NCBI GenBank assembly: GCA_964602985.1
Contig: CAZRTJ010000002.1
Location: forward strand, 1-64,000
Length of the DNA stretch: 64,000 nt
DNA from: CAYZJB01 sp964602985
GTDB lineage: Bacteria > CLD3 > SB21
Reading direction: 5' to 3'
Below, in pieces: positions 43,732-53,735 of the stretch. A program made the translations under genes and the position numbers. Position 1 is the stretch's first letter, and each line of letters begins with the position of its first letter. The notes beneath the pieces were generated by a model. The model saw nothing but the letters and a program-made list of their open reading frames with translations. It ran no database searches and was not told where the DNA came from.

Positions 43732-45992
43732 AGACGATAGTAGATCCAGCGATCGAGAATAATCTTTCGGATGTAGGCGCTCGTTTCGACGAGTTCGACG
43801 ATCTCCGGCATTTCTTCCGGCTCCTCCGCCCGGAAATTGCGCATCCAGAACGTTGCCCGATGCGGTCCCGCATTGTACGCGCCGAGAATTGCAGGCACGT
43901 ACCCTCCATACGCGTCTGCCTGTTGCCTGAGGTAATACGATCCCATCCACAGACTGGTGTTGGGGTTCCTTAAGTGACTCATCCGAAAATGGTCCAGATG
44001 CAGTTCTTTGGCAAGAGCGGTTCCGGTGAAGGGCATAATCTGCATCAGTCCCATTGCACGCGCCGACGAGATGGAACTCGCGCGGAACGCGCTCTCCGAT
44101 TTCACCAGTGCAAACAGGAGATGCTCGTCCAACTGATGGGCGCGCGCCTGCGTGCGAATTTCGGATTCGTAATAGCGGGGGTACATCAGCCGGCTAACTT
44201 CCGTCGAGGTGCCGAGCCGCGTTTTGAACTTGACCCGTAGCCATGAATTGATGTCCACAGCCAGCGTGTAGGCGCCGAGGGTTTCCGCAAATCGCTTGAA
44301 CCTCAAGCTGGATTCGAGCGTTCCCAGGTACCGCTTCTTGAACGGCTCCAATTCACGTTCTGCGTAGTCGATGTCCACGAGGTCAGACGCCAGCGCCGCT
44401 CTGCGAAATGCGGGTTCGATCTGATTGTCAGCGGCCCAATTCGTGTGCGAGGCTCCCTCGAAACCGTCATGGAGCACGGCCCACAAACCGTTTCGAGAAT
44501 GGTCCTCCTCAACCGACAACGACGGAGCCCAGAAGATGCCGTGCAGGTTCTTGTCCGGCGCGACATAGCGCACGTAACTCAGGAGGCCGTAATAGTCGGA
44601 ATCCTTCTTTCCGGCGAGCGTTGCAAAAATGTCCTGCGCCTCGTCCTCGCGGCCCGCCTTCAGGTGACTCTTGGCCGTCCAGTACGCACAACGGCTGGAC
44701 AAAGCGGGGACGACCCGGCTGATCTCTGAAAACTTTTGGATGGCGTCATCGTAACGACCGAGCTTGTATAGATTGAAGCCTTCGCGGAAGTGCGCCGTGT
44801 ATCCGTAGTAGGACTTGTAACCGCCCGACGCCTGAACCTGTCGAAAAATGCGATTCGCTTCCTCCAGGCTTGTGCTGTCATTCATCGCCGTGTAGTTATT
44901 GGCGATCTCAAAGGAAATGTATTCCGTCCACGCCTTGGACACGACCACGTGATGCAGATAGTCGCGATACGCCTGCGTGGACAATGGCAGGTCCCCGTGG
45001 TAACGGGCGCACTTGGCCAGTTGAAGCAGAGCCTCTTTGTGTTGATGTTCATTCCACAGCGTCTGGAAGCGTGGGATGGCGGTTTCGTACAGACCCTGCA
45101 TCATATAGATTCGGGCGATTTGAAAATCGATCGCGATCTGGTCTTCGGATTCCCGGTAATTCGCACGGGCCTGAGCGAGTTCGTTGAGCGCCTCCTGATA
45201 ACGTCCCTGCATGACCAGCACGTGATTGCCGGAGAGAAACTGATCGACGGTGACGGGGCTCTGCAGCAGTCGTTTGATGCGCTCGATGTCGGACTTGGCG
45301 CGGTATGCTTCTTCGCTGTACTTATGCTCGTGCAGAACGATGCGATATACGTCCAGCGCCTTCTGATAATTACGCACGGACTCCAGGATCTTGCCCTGCT
45401 GATACGTCAGTCGCGGTTCAAATTCGATCCGATCGTACTTCCGCAGTCCCGCATCCTGACGCGCGATTTTGTACACGGCGTCGGCTTCACCGATCCTCCC
45501 CCGGCGGATTAAGAGATCCGTCAGTTGAATACGACTTTCCAATGCAAAGGGGGAGCGCGGAAATCTTCGAAGCAGATCTTGAAACAATACAATTGCGCTG
45601 TCGGTTGTGGCGTCTTCCTCTGCCAGAATCGCGGCCCAATAGAATGTCGGAAAGTCTCCCGCGAGTCGGTCTGCGGAGATCCTCGCCAATGTCCGCAATG
45701 CTTCTTCGCGTCTATCCAGTTCGTAATAGGAAATGCCCAGTTTGAATGCGAAACGATAATCGTTGTCCAGGTCGGGAGACAATTCCCGTGCAAACAAGAA
45801 ATGACGCAACGCGTGTTCAAAATCTCTTTCCGCGTAGAACCTGTTTGCCCTCTCAAGAAAAGTCAGATACGGTTGCTCATCGTCTAGGCGTCTTTCTCGA
45901 TCCATAAATCCCAACAAGGGCAGAGCAAAAAGGGAAAAAATGACCCAACGGTATACAGAATGCCTCAAACTGCGACAAAGGGTGTGGGACAC
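43719..45992 (-). CDS. Soluble lytic murein transglycosylase with TPR superhelix
   Basis: 757 aa. Signal sequence (~12-30), then ~570 residues of TPR-like helical repeats (alpha superhelix as in Slt70), and a C-terminal SLT domain. Catalytic Glu633 lies in VKSESAFRASSISSARAMGLMQI, followed by PNTSLWMG and ILGAYNAGP. It cuts the MurNAc-GlcNAc bond in the periplasm to 1,6-anhydroMurNAc products. GTG start with AGGAG 6 nt upstream and a good promoter before it. Confidence 0.94.
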   Translation of the reverse strand: MSHTLCRSLRHSVYRWVIFSLFALPLLGFMDRERRLDDEQPYLTFLERANRFYAERDFEHALRHFLFARELSPDLDNDYRFAFKLGISYYELDRREEALRTLARISADRLAGDFPTFYWAAILAEEDATTDSAIVLFQDLLRRFPRSPFALESRIQLTDLLIRRGRIGEADAVYKIARQDAGLRKYDRIEFEPRLTYQQGKILESVRNYQKALDVYRIVLHEHKYSEEAYRAKSDIERIKRLLQSPVTVDQFLSGNHVLVMQGRYQEALNELAQARANYRESEDQIAIDFQIARIYMMQGLYETAIPRFQTLWNEHQHKEALLQLAKCARYHGDLPLSTQAYRDYLHHVVVSKAWTEYISFEIANNYTAMNDSTSLEEANRIFRQVQASGGYKSYYGYTAHFREGFNLYKLGRYDDAIQKFSEISRVVPALSSRCAYWTAKSHLKAGREDEAQDIFATLAGKKDSDYYGLLSYVRYVAPDKNLHGIFWAPSLSVEEDHSRNGLWAVLHDGFEGASHTNWAADNQIEPAFRRAALASDLVDIDYAERELEPFKKRYLGTLESSLRFKRFAETLGAYTLAVDINSWLRVKFKTRLGTSTEVSRLMYPRYYESEIRTQARAHQLDEHLLFALVKSESAFRASSISSARAMGLMQIMPFTGTALAKELHLDHFRMSHLRNPNTSLWMGSYYLRQQADAYGGYVPAILGAYNAGPHRATFWMRNFRAEEPEEMPEIVELVETSAYIRKIILDRWIYYRLYQS

Positions 45993-46009
45993 TATATTCT
46001 CCTAAATTC

Positions 46010-46038
46010 AAGGTATTCAATCATCTGGGAGTTGTCAA
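46010..46038 (-). promoter_or_regulatory. Sigma70-like promoter of the lytic transglycosylase
   Basis: On the minus strand TTGACA (46033-46038), 17-nt spacer, TACCTT (46010-46015), about 18 nt before the GTG start. The 5' leader is very short. Confidence 0.7.
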
Positions 46039-46245
46039 GCATTCGTTGGCCTTCTATTTATCCGTTCTATTCATCAATATCGGAACCCAAAGGAGCAATA
46101 AACATTCCAGAAACGGGTCAGTCGAAAAAGTCTGTGGGGATTATAGAACTCCAATCGAAATGAAATTCACATCGACGCGCCAAGTGTTCGTTTCTCAAGG
46201 GGCGTAGGGCTGGCGATTCTGCTGTCGAATTCCGTCCGTGAACGG

Positions 46246-49200
46246 TTAAGCCGACGCGACTCGAGGCAGGGAAAAACTGAACGTCGTTCCCACGCCGCTC
46301 TTGCTTTCGACCCAGATTTTACCCCCATGCTGCTCCACGATCTTCTTCACAATCACCAGCCCCAAACCCGTGCTGGGCTCGCCGGCCGTCGGACGCGCGC
46401 TGAGTTTCTTGAATGACGTAAAGATCTCCTTCATATCGTTCTCTGTCAGCCCCTGTCCGGTATCGTGAACGCGAACGATCACCTCACCGTTACTGCCTTC
46501 GCAGGATACTTGGACCTGTCCCCCGGGAAATGTGAACTTGATGGCATTGCTGACCAGGTTGTCGATGACTTCGGTGATACGACCCCGATCGACTACTACA
46601 TGAACCGGCACGGATGCATTCTGGACGATCAATTGAATCTGCTTCTGCGCTGCCCGTCGAACGTACAGTTTCGAACAATCCTCCAGTACGCGATTGAGAT
46701 CGTGCAGGTTCAGATTCAGCTGTAGTTTCCCCGACTCAATCGCCGAAATATCCAACAGATCCTCGATCAGGGTCGCCATTCCCTGGATAGACTGCCGCAT
46801 GGCCGTTATATCAGTCTTCCACGTCTGGAGATCTTGCAGCCCCGTCTCCGCATCCTCCTGCATCAACCCCAGTATTCCGTTGATGCCGTTCAACGGGCTT
46901 CTCAAATCGTGGGCCGCAATGCCCATGAACTCGTTCTTCTTGTTGTTCAATTCCTTTAGCTCGACATTTTGTCGTCCAATTTGTTCGGTTCGTTCGGCGA
47001 CAAGATGTTCCAGTCTTCGCCGCTCTTTTTCCACACGCCGTAGCCGCCACTTTACCACGAGCGAAATGAATGCGCCCAATGCCGCGACATACAACGCCCC
47101 GGCCCACACGGTCAAATACCACGGCGGAAGAATGGTGATGATAAAGGCGTCTTCCGCGCTCACCGTACCGTACACATTTCTCGCGCGAATATTAAATCGG
47201 TATCGTCCATGCGGGATGTTCGTGAAGTCTCTTCTGGATGCGGCCATCCAGGTGGACCAGTCTTCGTCAAAACCTTCGAGGTAGTACTGGTAGCGGGTGG
47301 CCGATTCCTGGTCGAAGAATGGCGCACCAAACTCAACGCGAAAGGCATTCAACTTATACGGAACTGTACACTCCACGAGGCTCCTACTCGTCCCCCCAAA
47401 CAGCACAGAGTCTCGCGCAACGGTGACCTTGCGAATGAGAGCGGCGAAGTCGGAAAGAGACGACGACCCAGGTCGTGTCTGGTATCGCGCAAGGCCGTCC
47501 GATCCGCCCAGCCATACGACGCCGTTGCCTTCAGGGTAAATCGCACCCTCGCCAAAATCGGCAATCCGCGTGAGGGGGCCGCGTTCAATCCTGTAAGCGC
47601 CGCCTTCCCGCGGAACGGCAACCACGGTCTCCGACAAACCACGGATGTACTTGTATATCCAGACTCGGCCGTTTTCATCTTCGATCAATGGACTTACCAT
47701 CTGGGTGGAATCGCCCGCCAGAAGCGGATGGAAGACGGTGTCCAAAACCGCTCGTCCCATTTCGTTGAATCTGTACAGACCTCCACGTCCGGAAAAGACG
47801 ACGGCATTCCTGAGTTTCCCAACGCTGATTTCACCGGAGGGCAGACCGTGTTCCCGTCCCACACGTTCGATTTTCCATCCATCCGATGGTTCATCCGGAG
47901 TCAACCGAAGAAGCCCGGTGTTGGCGGTGCCGAGCCACAATGCTCCATCTTCCGCCTCGGCAAGACTGCGAACGTTGTCGCGAATCCGATTGACAACACC
48001 CGCTCCCTGCCATTGGCCGCCACGTTTTCTGAGCACGCCCAATCCATTGGCCAAACCGACGTAGAGAACATCCGATTTCCGCTTCGGTCGGAGAAAACAT
48101 CGGGGACCTCTCCATCCTTGAATGAGTTGCGCTCGATCTCCGTCGATCCGGTAGACCCCTTCTGCATTACCTGCAAGGAGTGTATGGCCGTCAGACCAAA
48201 ACGCCCAGCTCTGACTCTTGATTCCTTTCACAGGGCCAAATACCGGTGTTTGAATTCCCTTCGTTTGCATGCGAAAGACGCCGACGCTCGTTCCCACATA
48301 CAGCGTACCTGAAAATCGAACGATCGAATAAACGGTTCCCTTCAATCCCTGTGTCTCCCCGAAGAGACTGATCGGCAAAGAAATCTCAACACGTGAAATC
48401 CCATTTTCCAGCGCCAGCCAAAGTTGTTTTTCGCGGTCTTCAAACAGTTGCAAGACTCCGTCATCCCGCAAACCGCCGGTCTTGTCAAGAATGCGTACGA
48501 TGCGGCCGCCCTTGTCCATGATCACAACACCCCCGGAAAGTGTGCCAAACGCGAAGGTCCCGTCGCTCAAAGCGATTCCGCAATACACCTGATGTTGGAT
48601 GAGCCAATCATTGACCTGTGATGAGAAGCGAGACGCCGACTTCCCGTCGTACAAATACAAACCGTCTTCTCTCGTTGCGACCAGAATACGGTTCGAGTCA
48701 AACGGGAGCATGGAATAAATCCTGAGCTGTGCAAAGTGAGATCCTCCCGGCGCTTCCAGCAGGGAGTCTCCTTTCAGGAGGAACAGACCCAGTTCGGGTT
48801 GGCGGACATAAAAATCGTTGCGTACCAGGAACGAGGTGTGAAACCGTGTCCTGGGACGCCAAATTCGTGTCTGACCGGACAATCGGTCTACAAAGAAGAT
48901 CTTTTCGAATGCCTGGTAAAACACGCCATGCGCATCCGGATACGTTTTCCAGACATCTCCAAACTGCCTTTCCTCTTTCGGAACGGCGTCGAGGAGTGAA
49001 ACAAACTGCAATTGTCCGATCGAATCGGGCGCCAGGTACCCAAAGTCACTCTTGGCGCCCACATGGATGCTTCCGGCGCTGTCGATTGCAAGGGAAAGAA
49101 CGGCGCTCTGATTGGCAACAGGAATTCGTCGCCACGACACGCCGTCATATTCGAGTATGCCGTCACCATTGGCAATATACATGACTCCACGTCGGTCTTG

Positions 49201-49377
49201 CACAATGGCCCAGTTTTGGGCTTTCGCATCGTATTCCCTCTTCGAGTAATTGCGGACAAAGGGAAGTCCCCATTCTCCCTGGGCCAGCACGCGGCAGTCC
49301 GGGAGCAGGCTGGCGAACACGGCTTCCAGAACGCAGCACTGAATCAGCGCCAGGCAACGTGACTTACTGGATAGCAC
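46246..49377 (-). CDS. Propeller histidine kinase (HisKA type), second large sensor
   Basis: 1043 aa. Probable signal peptide (to Ala-Gln near 32), two beta-propellers (~35-640, with blades less regular than Reg_prop), a Y_Y_Y domain (~650-740), one TM helix (~755-780), a coiled coil, HisKA with His823 in AAHDLRSPLNG, and HATPase (NLVSNAIKF, HDTGQGL, STGLGLVI). Unlike the first propeller kinase it uses the HisKA rather than HisKA_3 type and has no adjacent regulator. The GTG at 49377 has GGAG 7 nt upstream; a TTG at 49392 is possible but weaker. Confidence 0.9.
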   Translation of the reverse strand: MLSSKSRCLALIQCCVLEAVFASLLPDCRVLAQGEWGLPFVRNYSKREYDAKAQNWAIVQDRRGVMYIANGDGILEYDGVSWRRIPVANQSAVLSLAIDSAGSIHVGAKSDFGYLAPDSIGQLQFVSLLDAVPKEERQFGDVWKTYPDAHGVFYQAFEKIFFVDRLSGQTRIWRPRTRFHTSFLVRNDFYVRQPELGLFLLKGDSLLEAPGGSHFAQLRIYSMLPFDSNRILVATREDGLYLYDGKSASRFSSQVNDWLIQHQVYCGIALSDGTFAFGTLSGGVVIMDKGGRIVRILDKTGGLRDDGVLQLFEDREKQLWLALENGISRVEISLPISLFGETQGLKGTVYSIVRFSGTLYVGTSVGVFRMQTKGIQTPVFGPVKGIKSQSWAFWSDGHTLLAGNAEGVYRIDGDRAQLIQGWRGPRCFLRPKRKSDVLYVGLANGLGVLRKRGGQWQGAGVVNRIRDNVRSLAEAEDGALWLGTANTGLLRLTPDEPSDGWKIERVGREHGLPSGEISVGKLRNAVVFSGRGGLYRFNEMGRAVLDTVFHPLLAGDSTQMVSPLIEDENGRVWIYKYIRGLSETVVAVPREGGAYRIERGPLTRIADFGEGAIYPEGNGVVWLGGSDGLARYQTRPGSSSLSDFAALIRKVTVARDSVLFGGTSRSLVECTVPYKLNAFRVEFGAPFFDQESATRYQYYLEGFDEDWSTWMAASRRDFTNIPHGRYRFNIRARNVYGTVSAEDAFIITILPPWYLTVWAGALYVAALGAFISLVVKWRLRRVEKERRRLEHLVAERTEQIGRQNVELKELNNKKNEFMGIAAHDLRSPLNGINGILGLMQEDAETGLQDLQTWKTDITAMRQSIQGMATLIEDLLDISAIESGKLQLNLNLHDLNRVLEDCSKLYVRRAAQKQIQLIVQNASVPVHVVVDRGRITEVIDNLVSNAIKFTFPGGQVQVSCEGSNGEVIVRVHDTGQGLTENDMKEIFTSFKKLSARPTAGEPSTGLGLVIVKKIVEQHGGKIWVESKSGVGTTFSFSLPRVASA

Positions 49378-49679
49378 GGACAAACTCCACAAGGGATGCT
49401 CTTCCCGTCCGTCGATAGCTACGGGGCTTCTGTTGCGTTTCCATCGAAGATAGCGTCTTGGAAGATCCTGCGATCGTATGCATGTGCGCGAATCATACAG
49501 AGTGGCGTTGCAATATACTCAATGCCCGGCGGATGCGCAAAGCCCATTCGTCAACGCCCTTCATGTCCATGCAGGACGCGACGTTCAAAAACGGATGTGT
49601 CGAGAACAAAACTTGATTGCCACGTTCCGCTCGCATACTTTGCGGGGAAATTTTCTGTGAACAAAGACGGGGGAATTCC
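49378..49679. other. Divergent intergenic region between the propeller kinase and bioB
   Basis: 302 nt. On the plus strand it holds the bioB promoter (49613-49641). On the minus strand there is only a weak candidate for the kinase: TTGAGT (49517-49522) and TATGAT (49492-49497), 19 nt apart. I see no BirA-type operator and no RNA structure. Confidence 0.5.
49613..49641 (+). promoter_or_regulatory. Sigma70-like promoter of the biotin operon
   Basis: TTGATT (49613-49618), 17-nt spacer, TACTTT (49636-49641); start near 49648, about 32 nt before bioB. Confidence 0.62.
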
Positions 49680-50645
49680 GTGAGACACGATTGGACTGTG
49701 GAGGAATTGACAAGCATCTATCGCATGCCGTTGCTGGAGTTGGTTTTTCGCGCGGCCGGTGTACACCGACAGCATCACGAACCGGGTGAAGTGCAGGTGT
49801 GCACCCTGTTATCGATCAAGACAGGCGGGTGCGTGGAGGATTGCTGTTACTGCTCGCAGAGCGTTCACTATTCGACCGGAGTCGGCGTCCAGGCGCTGAT
49901 GGACGCGACCGATGTCGTACGCGCCGCACGAGAGGCCAGGTCGGCGGGATCGACGCGTTTTTGTATGGGCGCCGCATGGCGGGAAGTTCGTGACAATCGC
50001 GACTTCGAACGGGTGCTCGACATGGTATCCGCGGTGCGCGATCTCGGACTGGAAGTTTGCGCGACGCTTGGCATGGTGACGGAGGAACAAGCGATCCGTC
50101 TTCGCGAGGCGGGGCTGCATGCGTACAACCACAATGTGGATACGTCGGAGGAATTTTACGGCCAGGTCATTCACACCAGAAGCTATCAAGATCGCCTCCG
50201 TACTCTTCAAAACGCGCGCAAAGCCGGTTTGACGGTCTGCAGCGGGGGCATCATCGGCATGGGCGAGTCCGAGGAGGATCGACTGAATATGCTGAAGACA
50301 CTGGCGAATCTGGACCCGCATCCGGAGTCCGTGCCGATCAATGCGCTCGTTCCGATCGAAGGAACGCCTCTTGCGGATCGCCCATCTGTGGAGACGTGGG
50401 AATTCATACGCATGATCGCAACGGCGCGGATCGTGATGCCTCAATCGAACGTACGCCTGTCGGCCGGCCGCTTGCGGATGTCCCATGAGGCCCAGGCGCT
50501 CTGTTTCCTCGCGGGCGCCAATTCCATCTTCGCCGGAGAAAAACTTCTCACGACACCCAATCCGGACGTGGATCAGGACAAGATTCTCTTTGAAACTCTC
50601 GGCCTTCGTGCGAAAAAACCGCGCGGGGAGGCTGTCGTTTCGTAA
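49680..50645 (+). CDS. bioB: Biotin synthase
   Basis: 321 aa. The radical-SAM cluster Cys51/Cys55/Cys58 (CVEDCCYC), the YNHNVDTS segment and the conserved NVRLSAGR block with the Arg that holds the second Fe-S cluster are all present. It inserts sulfur into dethiobiotin. GTG start at 49680 with GGGGGA 5 nt upstream. First gene of bioBFDA. Confidence 0.96.
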   Translation: MRHDWTVEELTSIYRMPLLELVFRAAGVHRQHHEPGEVQVCTLLSIKTGGCVEDCCYCSQSVHYSTGVGVQALMDATDVVRAAREARSAGSTRFCMGAAWREVRDNRDFERVLDMVSAVRDLGLEVCATLGMVTEEQAIRLREAGLHAYNHNVDTSEEFYGQVIHTRSYQDRLRTLQNARKAGLTVCSGGIIGMGESEEDRLNMLKTLANLDPHPESVPINALVPIEGTPLADRPSVETWEFIRMIATARIVMPQSNVRLSAGRLRMSHEAQALCFLAGANSIFAGEKLLTTPNPDVDQDKILFETLGLRAKKPRGEAVVS

Positions 50646-50648
50646 CGA

Positions 50649-51785
50649 ATGTCTTCCGTGAATTCTGCTGAAATATTTGTTCGTCAAGCGCTGGAGCGTC
50701 GCGCCGCCGAGCACTCCCTGCGAACGCTCGTCGTGCATCCACACCGCGCCGACTTCTGCTCCAACGATTATCTGGGTTTCTCCAGAAGTGCAAACCTGAA
50801 GCAGCGTCTCGATCGACTCGGGCGGGAATTCCCCAGCCTTCCGATCGGTTCGACCGGTTCGCGCCTGATTTCCGGCAATTCCGAGCTGACGGAAGACGTC
50901 GAGTGTCGAGTATCGGCCTTTCACGGTGCGCAAAGCGGATTGATTTTCAATTCCGGCTACGACGCCAACGTCGGGTTGTTTTCGTCGGTTCCACAGCGGG
51001 GAGATACCGTGATCTACGACAGTCTGATTCATGCATCGGTGCGCGATGGCGTCAGACTCAGTCGGGCGGAACGCGTTTCTTTCCGGCACAACGACCCAGC
51101 AGATCTCCGGGAAAAGTTAAAGACGGCGGCCGGCCGGAAGTACGTGGCTGTAGAATCCGTCTATTCCATGGACGGCGATCGTGCTCCGCTGGAGGAGTTG
51201 ATCCAGGTATGCGGAGAAATGGAGGCCGGCCTGATTGTGGATGAGGCGCACGCCACCGGTGTGTTGGGACCGGGAGGCCGGGGCGCGGTCTCAGCGTCGG
51301 GATTAGAGCGCTCTGTGTTTGCGCGGGTTCACACATTTGGCAAGGCCCTTGGCACGCACGGCGCCATCGTGCTCGGAAGCGAGAACCTTCGACAATACTT
51401 GATCAATTTTGCGCGGTCCCTGATCTACTCGACCGCCCTGCCTCCTCATAGCGTGCTTGCGATCCGTGCGTCGTACGAAGAAGTCGAAAAGGCGGACGCC
51501 GACCGGTTGCGGTTGCAGGCGAATATCCAGTTCTTCCAATCCTTGTCTAAGGAGAACAAACTCGACGTGCTCCACAGCGACACGCCCATTCAAGGACTGA
51601 TCGTCGCCGGGAACGTTGAATGTCGGACGAAGGCAGAGCAACTGCAGGAAGCGGGACTGGATGTGCGGGCCATTTTGTATCCCAGTGTGCCTCGTGGCGC
51701 GGAACGGCTTCGGATAACGCTTCATAGTTTCAATACCGAGGAGGAAATCCGGTTGATGATCCTCACCCTCGCGCGGGGAAAATGA
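50649..51785 (+). CDS. bioF: 8-amino-7-oxononanoate synthase
   Basis: 378 aa. Alpha-oxoamine synthase fold with GSTGSRLISGN, SLIHASVRDG, VDEAHATGVLG and the PLP Lys232 in TFGKALGTHG. It condenses pimeloyl-ACP with L-alanine. The ATG is 3 nt after bioB, and its stop overlaps the bioD start (ATGA). Confidence 0.95.
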   Translation: MSSVNSAEIFVRQALERRAAEHSLRTLVVHPHRADFCSNDYLGFSRSANLKQRLDRLGREFPSLPIGSTGSRLISGNSELTEDVECRVSAFHGAQSGLIFNSGYDANVGLFSSVPQRGDTVIYDSLIHASVRDGVRLSRAERVSFRHNDPADLREKLKTAAGRKYVAVESVYSMDGDRAPLEELIQVCGEMEAGLIVDEAHATGVLGPGGRGAVSASGLERSVFARVHTFGKALGTHGAIVLGSENLRQYLINFARSLIYSTALPPHSVLAIRASYEEVEKADADRLRLQANIQFFQSLSKENKLDVLHSDTPIQGLIVAGNVECRTKAEQLQEAGLDVRAILYPSVPRGAERLRITLHSFNTEEEIRLMILTLARGK

Positions 51786-52384
51786 AGGGTTGGTTTGTCA
51801 CGGGCATCGGCACGGGAGTCGGCAAGACCGTCGTGTCAGCCATACTCTGCGAAACCACGCGTGCGGACTACTGGAAGCCGGTTCAGGCTGGGAATTTGGA
51901 CGACACCGATTCCATGTGCGTTCGTCGCCTCACCACCGGCATACGGATTCATCCCGAGGGATTCAGGCTCTCCGCGGCGATGTCTCCTCATGAGGCCGCA
52001 CGAAAAGATGGGATGGTCGTCGAGTTTGAAAAGATGTCCCTGCCGAAAACTGAACAGCCGGTCGTCGTCGAGGGTGTGGGCGGACTCCTGTCTCCGATCA
52101 ACGACCGCCACACGAATCTCGACTTCATTCGATGGCTGCGGCTCCCGGTCATTTTGGTTTCCCGAAATTACCTTGGCTCCATCAATCACACGTTGCTAAC
52201 GGCCGATGTCCTGAGCCGGCACCGAATCGACGTCGCGGGGATCGTGTTTTGCGGCTCTCCGGCGGCGTATGCGGAGGAGTATGTTCTTCGACACACAGAA
52301 TTAAGAAAAATAGCCTGCATAGAAGAGACGGATTCAGTGGATCACGCATTTGTCCGATCCCAAACTTCGCGCGTGTCGCTGTGA
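51782..52384 (+). CDS. bioD: Dethiobiotin synthetase
   Basis: 200 aa. P-loop GIGTGVGKT (8-16), KPVQAG with the substrate Lys and EGVGGLLSP. It carboxylates and closes the ureido ring of DAPA using ATP. Slightly short of the usual ~225 aa. It overlaps both bioF and bioA by 4 nt. Confidence 0.94.
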   Translation: MKGWFVTGIGTGVGKTVVSAILCETTRADYWKPVQAGNLDDTDSMCVRRLTTGIRIHPEGFRLSAAMSPHEAARKDGMVVEFEKMSLPKTEQPVVVEGVGGLLSPINDRHTNLDFIRWLRLPVILVSRNYLGSINHTLLTADVLSRHRIDVAGIVFCGSPAAYAEEYVLRHTELRKIACIEETDSVDHAFVRSQTSRVSL

Positions 52385-53667
52385 ACTGGAGTGAACGTGA
52401 CGCGGCGTATGTGTGGCATCCGTACACGCATCTGAAATCCGACCCCGGACCGATTCCGATCGTTCGCGCCAAAGGGTCTCTTCTCATTGGGGAGGACGGG
52501 CGGGAATACATTGACGCCATCTCCTCGTGGTGGACGAATCTGCACGGACACGCGCATCCACTCATCGGAGAGAGAATCGCCGGGCAATTTGCGGCTCTGG
52601 ATCACGTACTTTTTGCGGGCGCGACGCATCCGGCGGCGATCCAACTCGCAGAGAACCTGCTCCGCCTCCTGCCCGGTCAACAGTCGAAGGCGTTCTTTTC
52701 GGACGATGGTTCCACCGCCGTAGAAGTTGCCGTGAAACTGGCCATTCAGTTCTGGCAGAATGTGGGAGAAGATCGAAGGACGCTGATCGCTTTTGAGAAT
52801 GCCTATCACGGGGATACGTTTGGGGCGATGAGCGTGTCGGGGAGAGGAATTTTTACGGCGGCTTTCGATTCGTTTCTATTTGACGTGCGATTCGTCAAGG
52901 CTCCGACCGACGGCAGGGAAGAAGAATCTCTGACCGGATTACGACGCGTACTCGAAGAGAATCGGGTTGCAGCGTTTATTTTCGAACCTTTGGTGCAGGG
53001 TGCGGGAGGGATGATTTTGCATGAAGCCGCGGGTCTCGATGCGCTGTTGGGCGAGTGTCGACGTCAAGGCGTGCTGACCATCGCTGATGAAGTGATGACA
53101 GGATTTGGGCGGACGGGCAAACTGTTTGCCTGTGAAGGTCTTCGGCATTCGCCGGACATTGTCTGTTTGTCCAAAGGACTCACGGGCGGCGTCCTGCCGC
53201 TGGCGGTTACCACGTGCGCGAAGGCTCTGGCGGATGCGTTTGTTTCAGACGATCGCAGGAAGACATTCTTCCACGGACACTCATACACGGGCAATCCCAT
53301 CGCATGCGCAGCGGCTCTGGCCAGCCTCGAACTCGTAACCTCGAACGAGTGCGGAAGACAGAGGCATCGTATCGGCGCGCGCCACCGATCCGTCATCGAG
53401 CGACTGCGGGCCTGCGATCGGGTGAAAAACCCGCGCAGTCTGGGGACCATCCTTGCGTTCGACCTGGATGACAATCCGTCCTACCTGAGCGCGATTCGAA
53501 ATCCGCTGATCGAATACGCGTTGTCCCGCGGCGTCTGGCTGCGACCGCTGGGCAACGTGCTGTATTGCATGCCACCGTATTGCACGACGGACGAACAGCT
53601 GTCTCGGGTGTACGACGTTATGGAGAATGCCGTGGATTTTGTGCGGCCTGTTTCTTCCAGCGTGTGA
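52381..53667 (+). CDS. bioA: Adenosylmethionine-8-amino-7-oxononanoate aminotransferase
   Basis: 428 aa. Class III aminotransferase: WHPYTHLK near the start, SSWWTNLHGH, DDGSTAVEVA, YHGDTFGAMS, Asp236 in ADEVMTGFGRTG and PLP Lys265 in LSKGLTGG. It makes DAPA from KAPA with SAM as donor. GTG at 52381 overlaps the bioD stop (GTGA). Last gene of the operon; genes for pimeloyl-ACP formation (bioC, bioH or equivalents) are not adjacent. Confidence 0.95.
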   Translation: MNWSERDAAYVWHPYTHLKSDPGPIPIVRAKGSLLIGEDGREYIDAISSWWTNLHGHAHPLIGERIAGQFAALDHVLFAGATHPAAIQLAENLLRLLPGQQSKAFFSDDGSTAVEVAVKLAIQFWQNVGEDRRTLIAFENAYHGDTFGAMSVSGRGIFTAAFDSFLFDVRFVKAPTDGREEESLTGLRRVLEENRVAAFIFEPLVQGAGGMILHEAAGLDALLGECRRQGVLTIADEVMTGFGRTGKLFACEGLRHSPDIVCLSKGLTGGVLPLAVTTCAKALADAFVSDDRRKTFFHGHSYTGNPIACAAALASLELVTSNECGRQRHRIGARHRSVIERLRACDRVKNPRSLGTILAFDLDDNPSYLSAIRNPLIEYALSRGVWLRPLGNVLYCMPPYCTTDEQLSRVYDVMENAVDFVRPVSSSV

Positions 53668-53735
53668 ACTTCCATCCGGTGATTGCGTATCAGATTCGAA
53701 ACCCATATTTTGCTGGCCAGTTGCGGAGTCTGTAG

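Noticed and set aside
45960..46163. 67-codon plus-strand open frame before the transglycosylase
   Set aside because: It covers the transglycosylase promoter and start on the other strand, and lacks a ribosome site and homology.
49378..49679. Possible BirA operator upstream of bioB
   Set aside because: No TTGTWAACC-like half sites with the needed spacing were seen.
49809..51089. 426-codon minus-strand open frame across bioB and bioF
   Set aside because: Antisense to two well-supported biotin genes with no family features.
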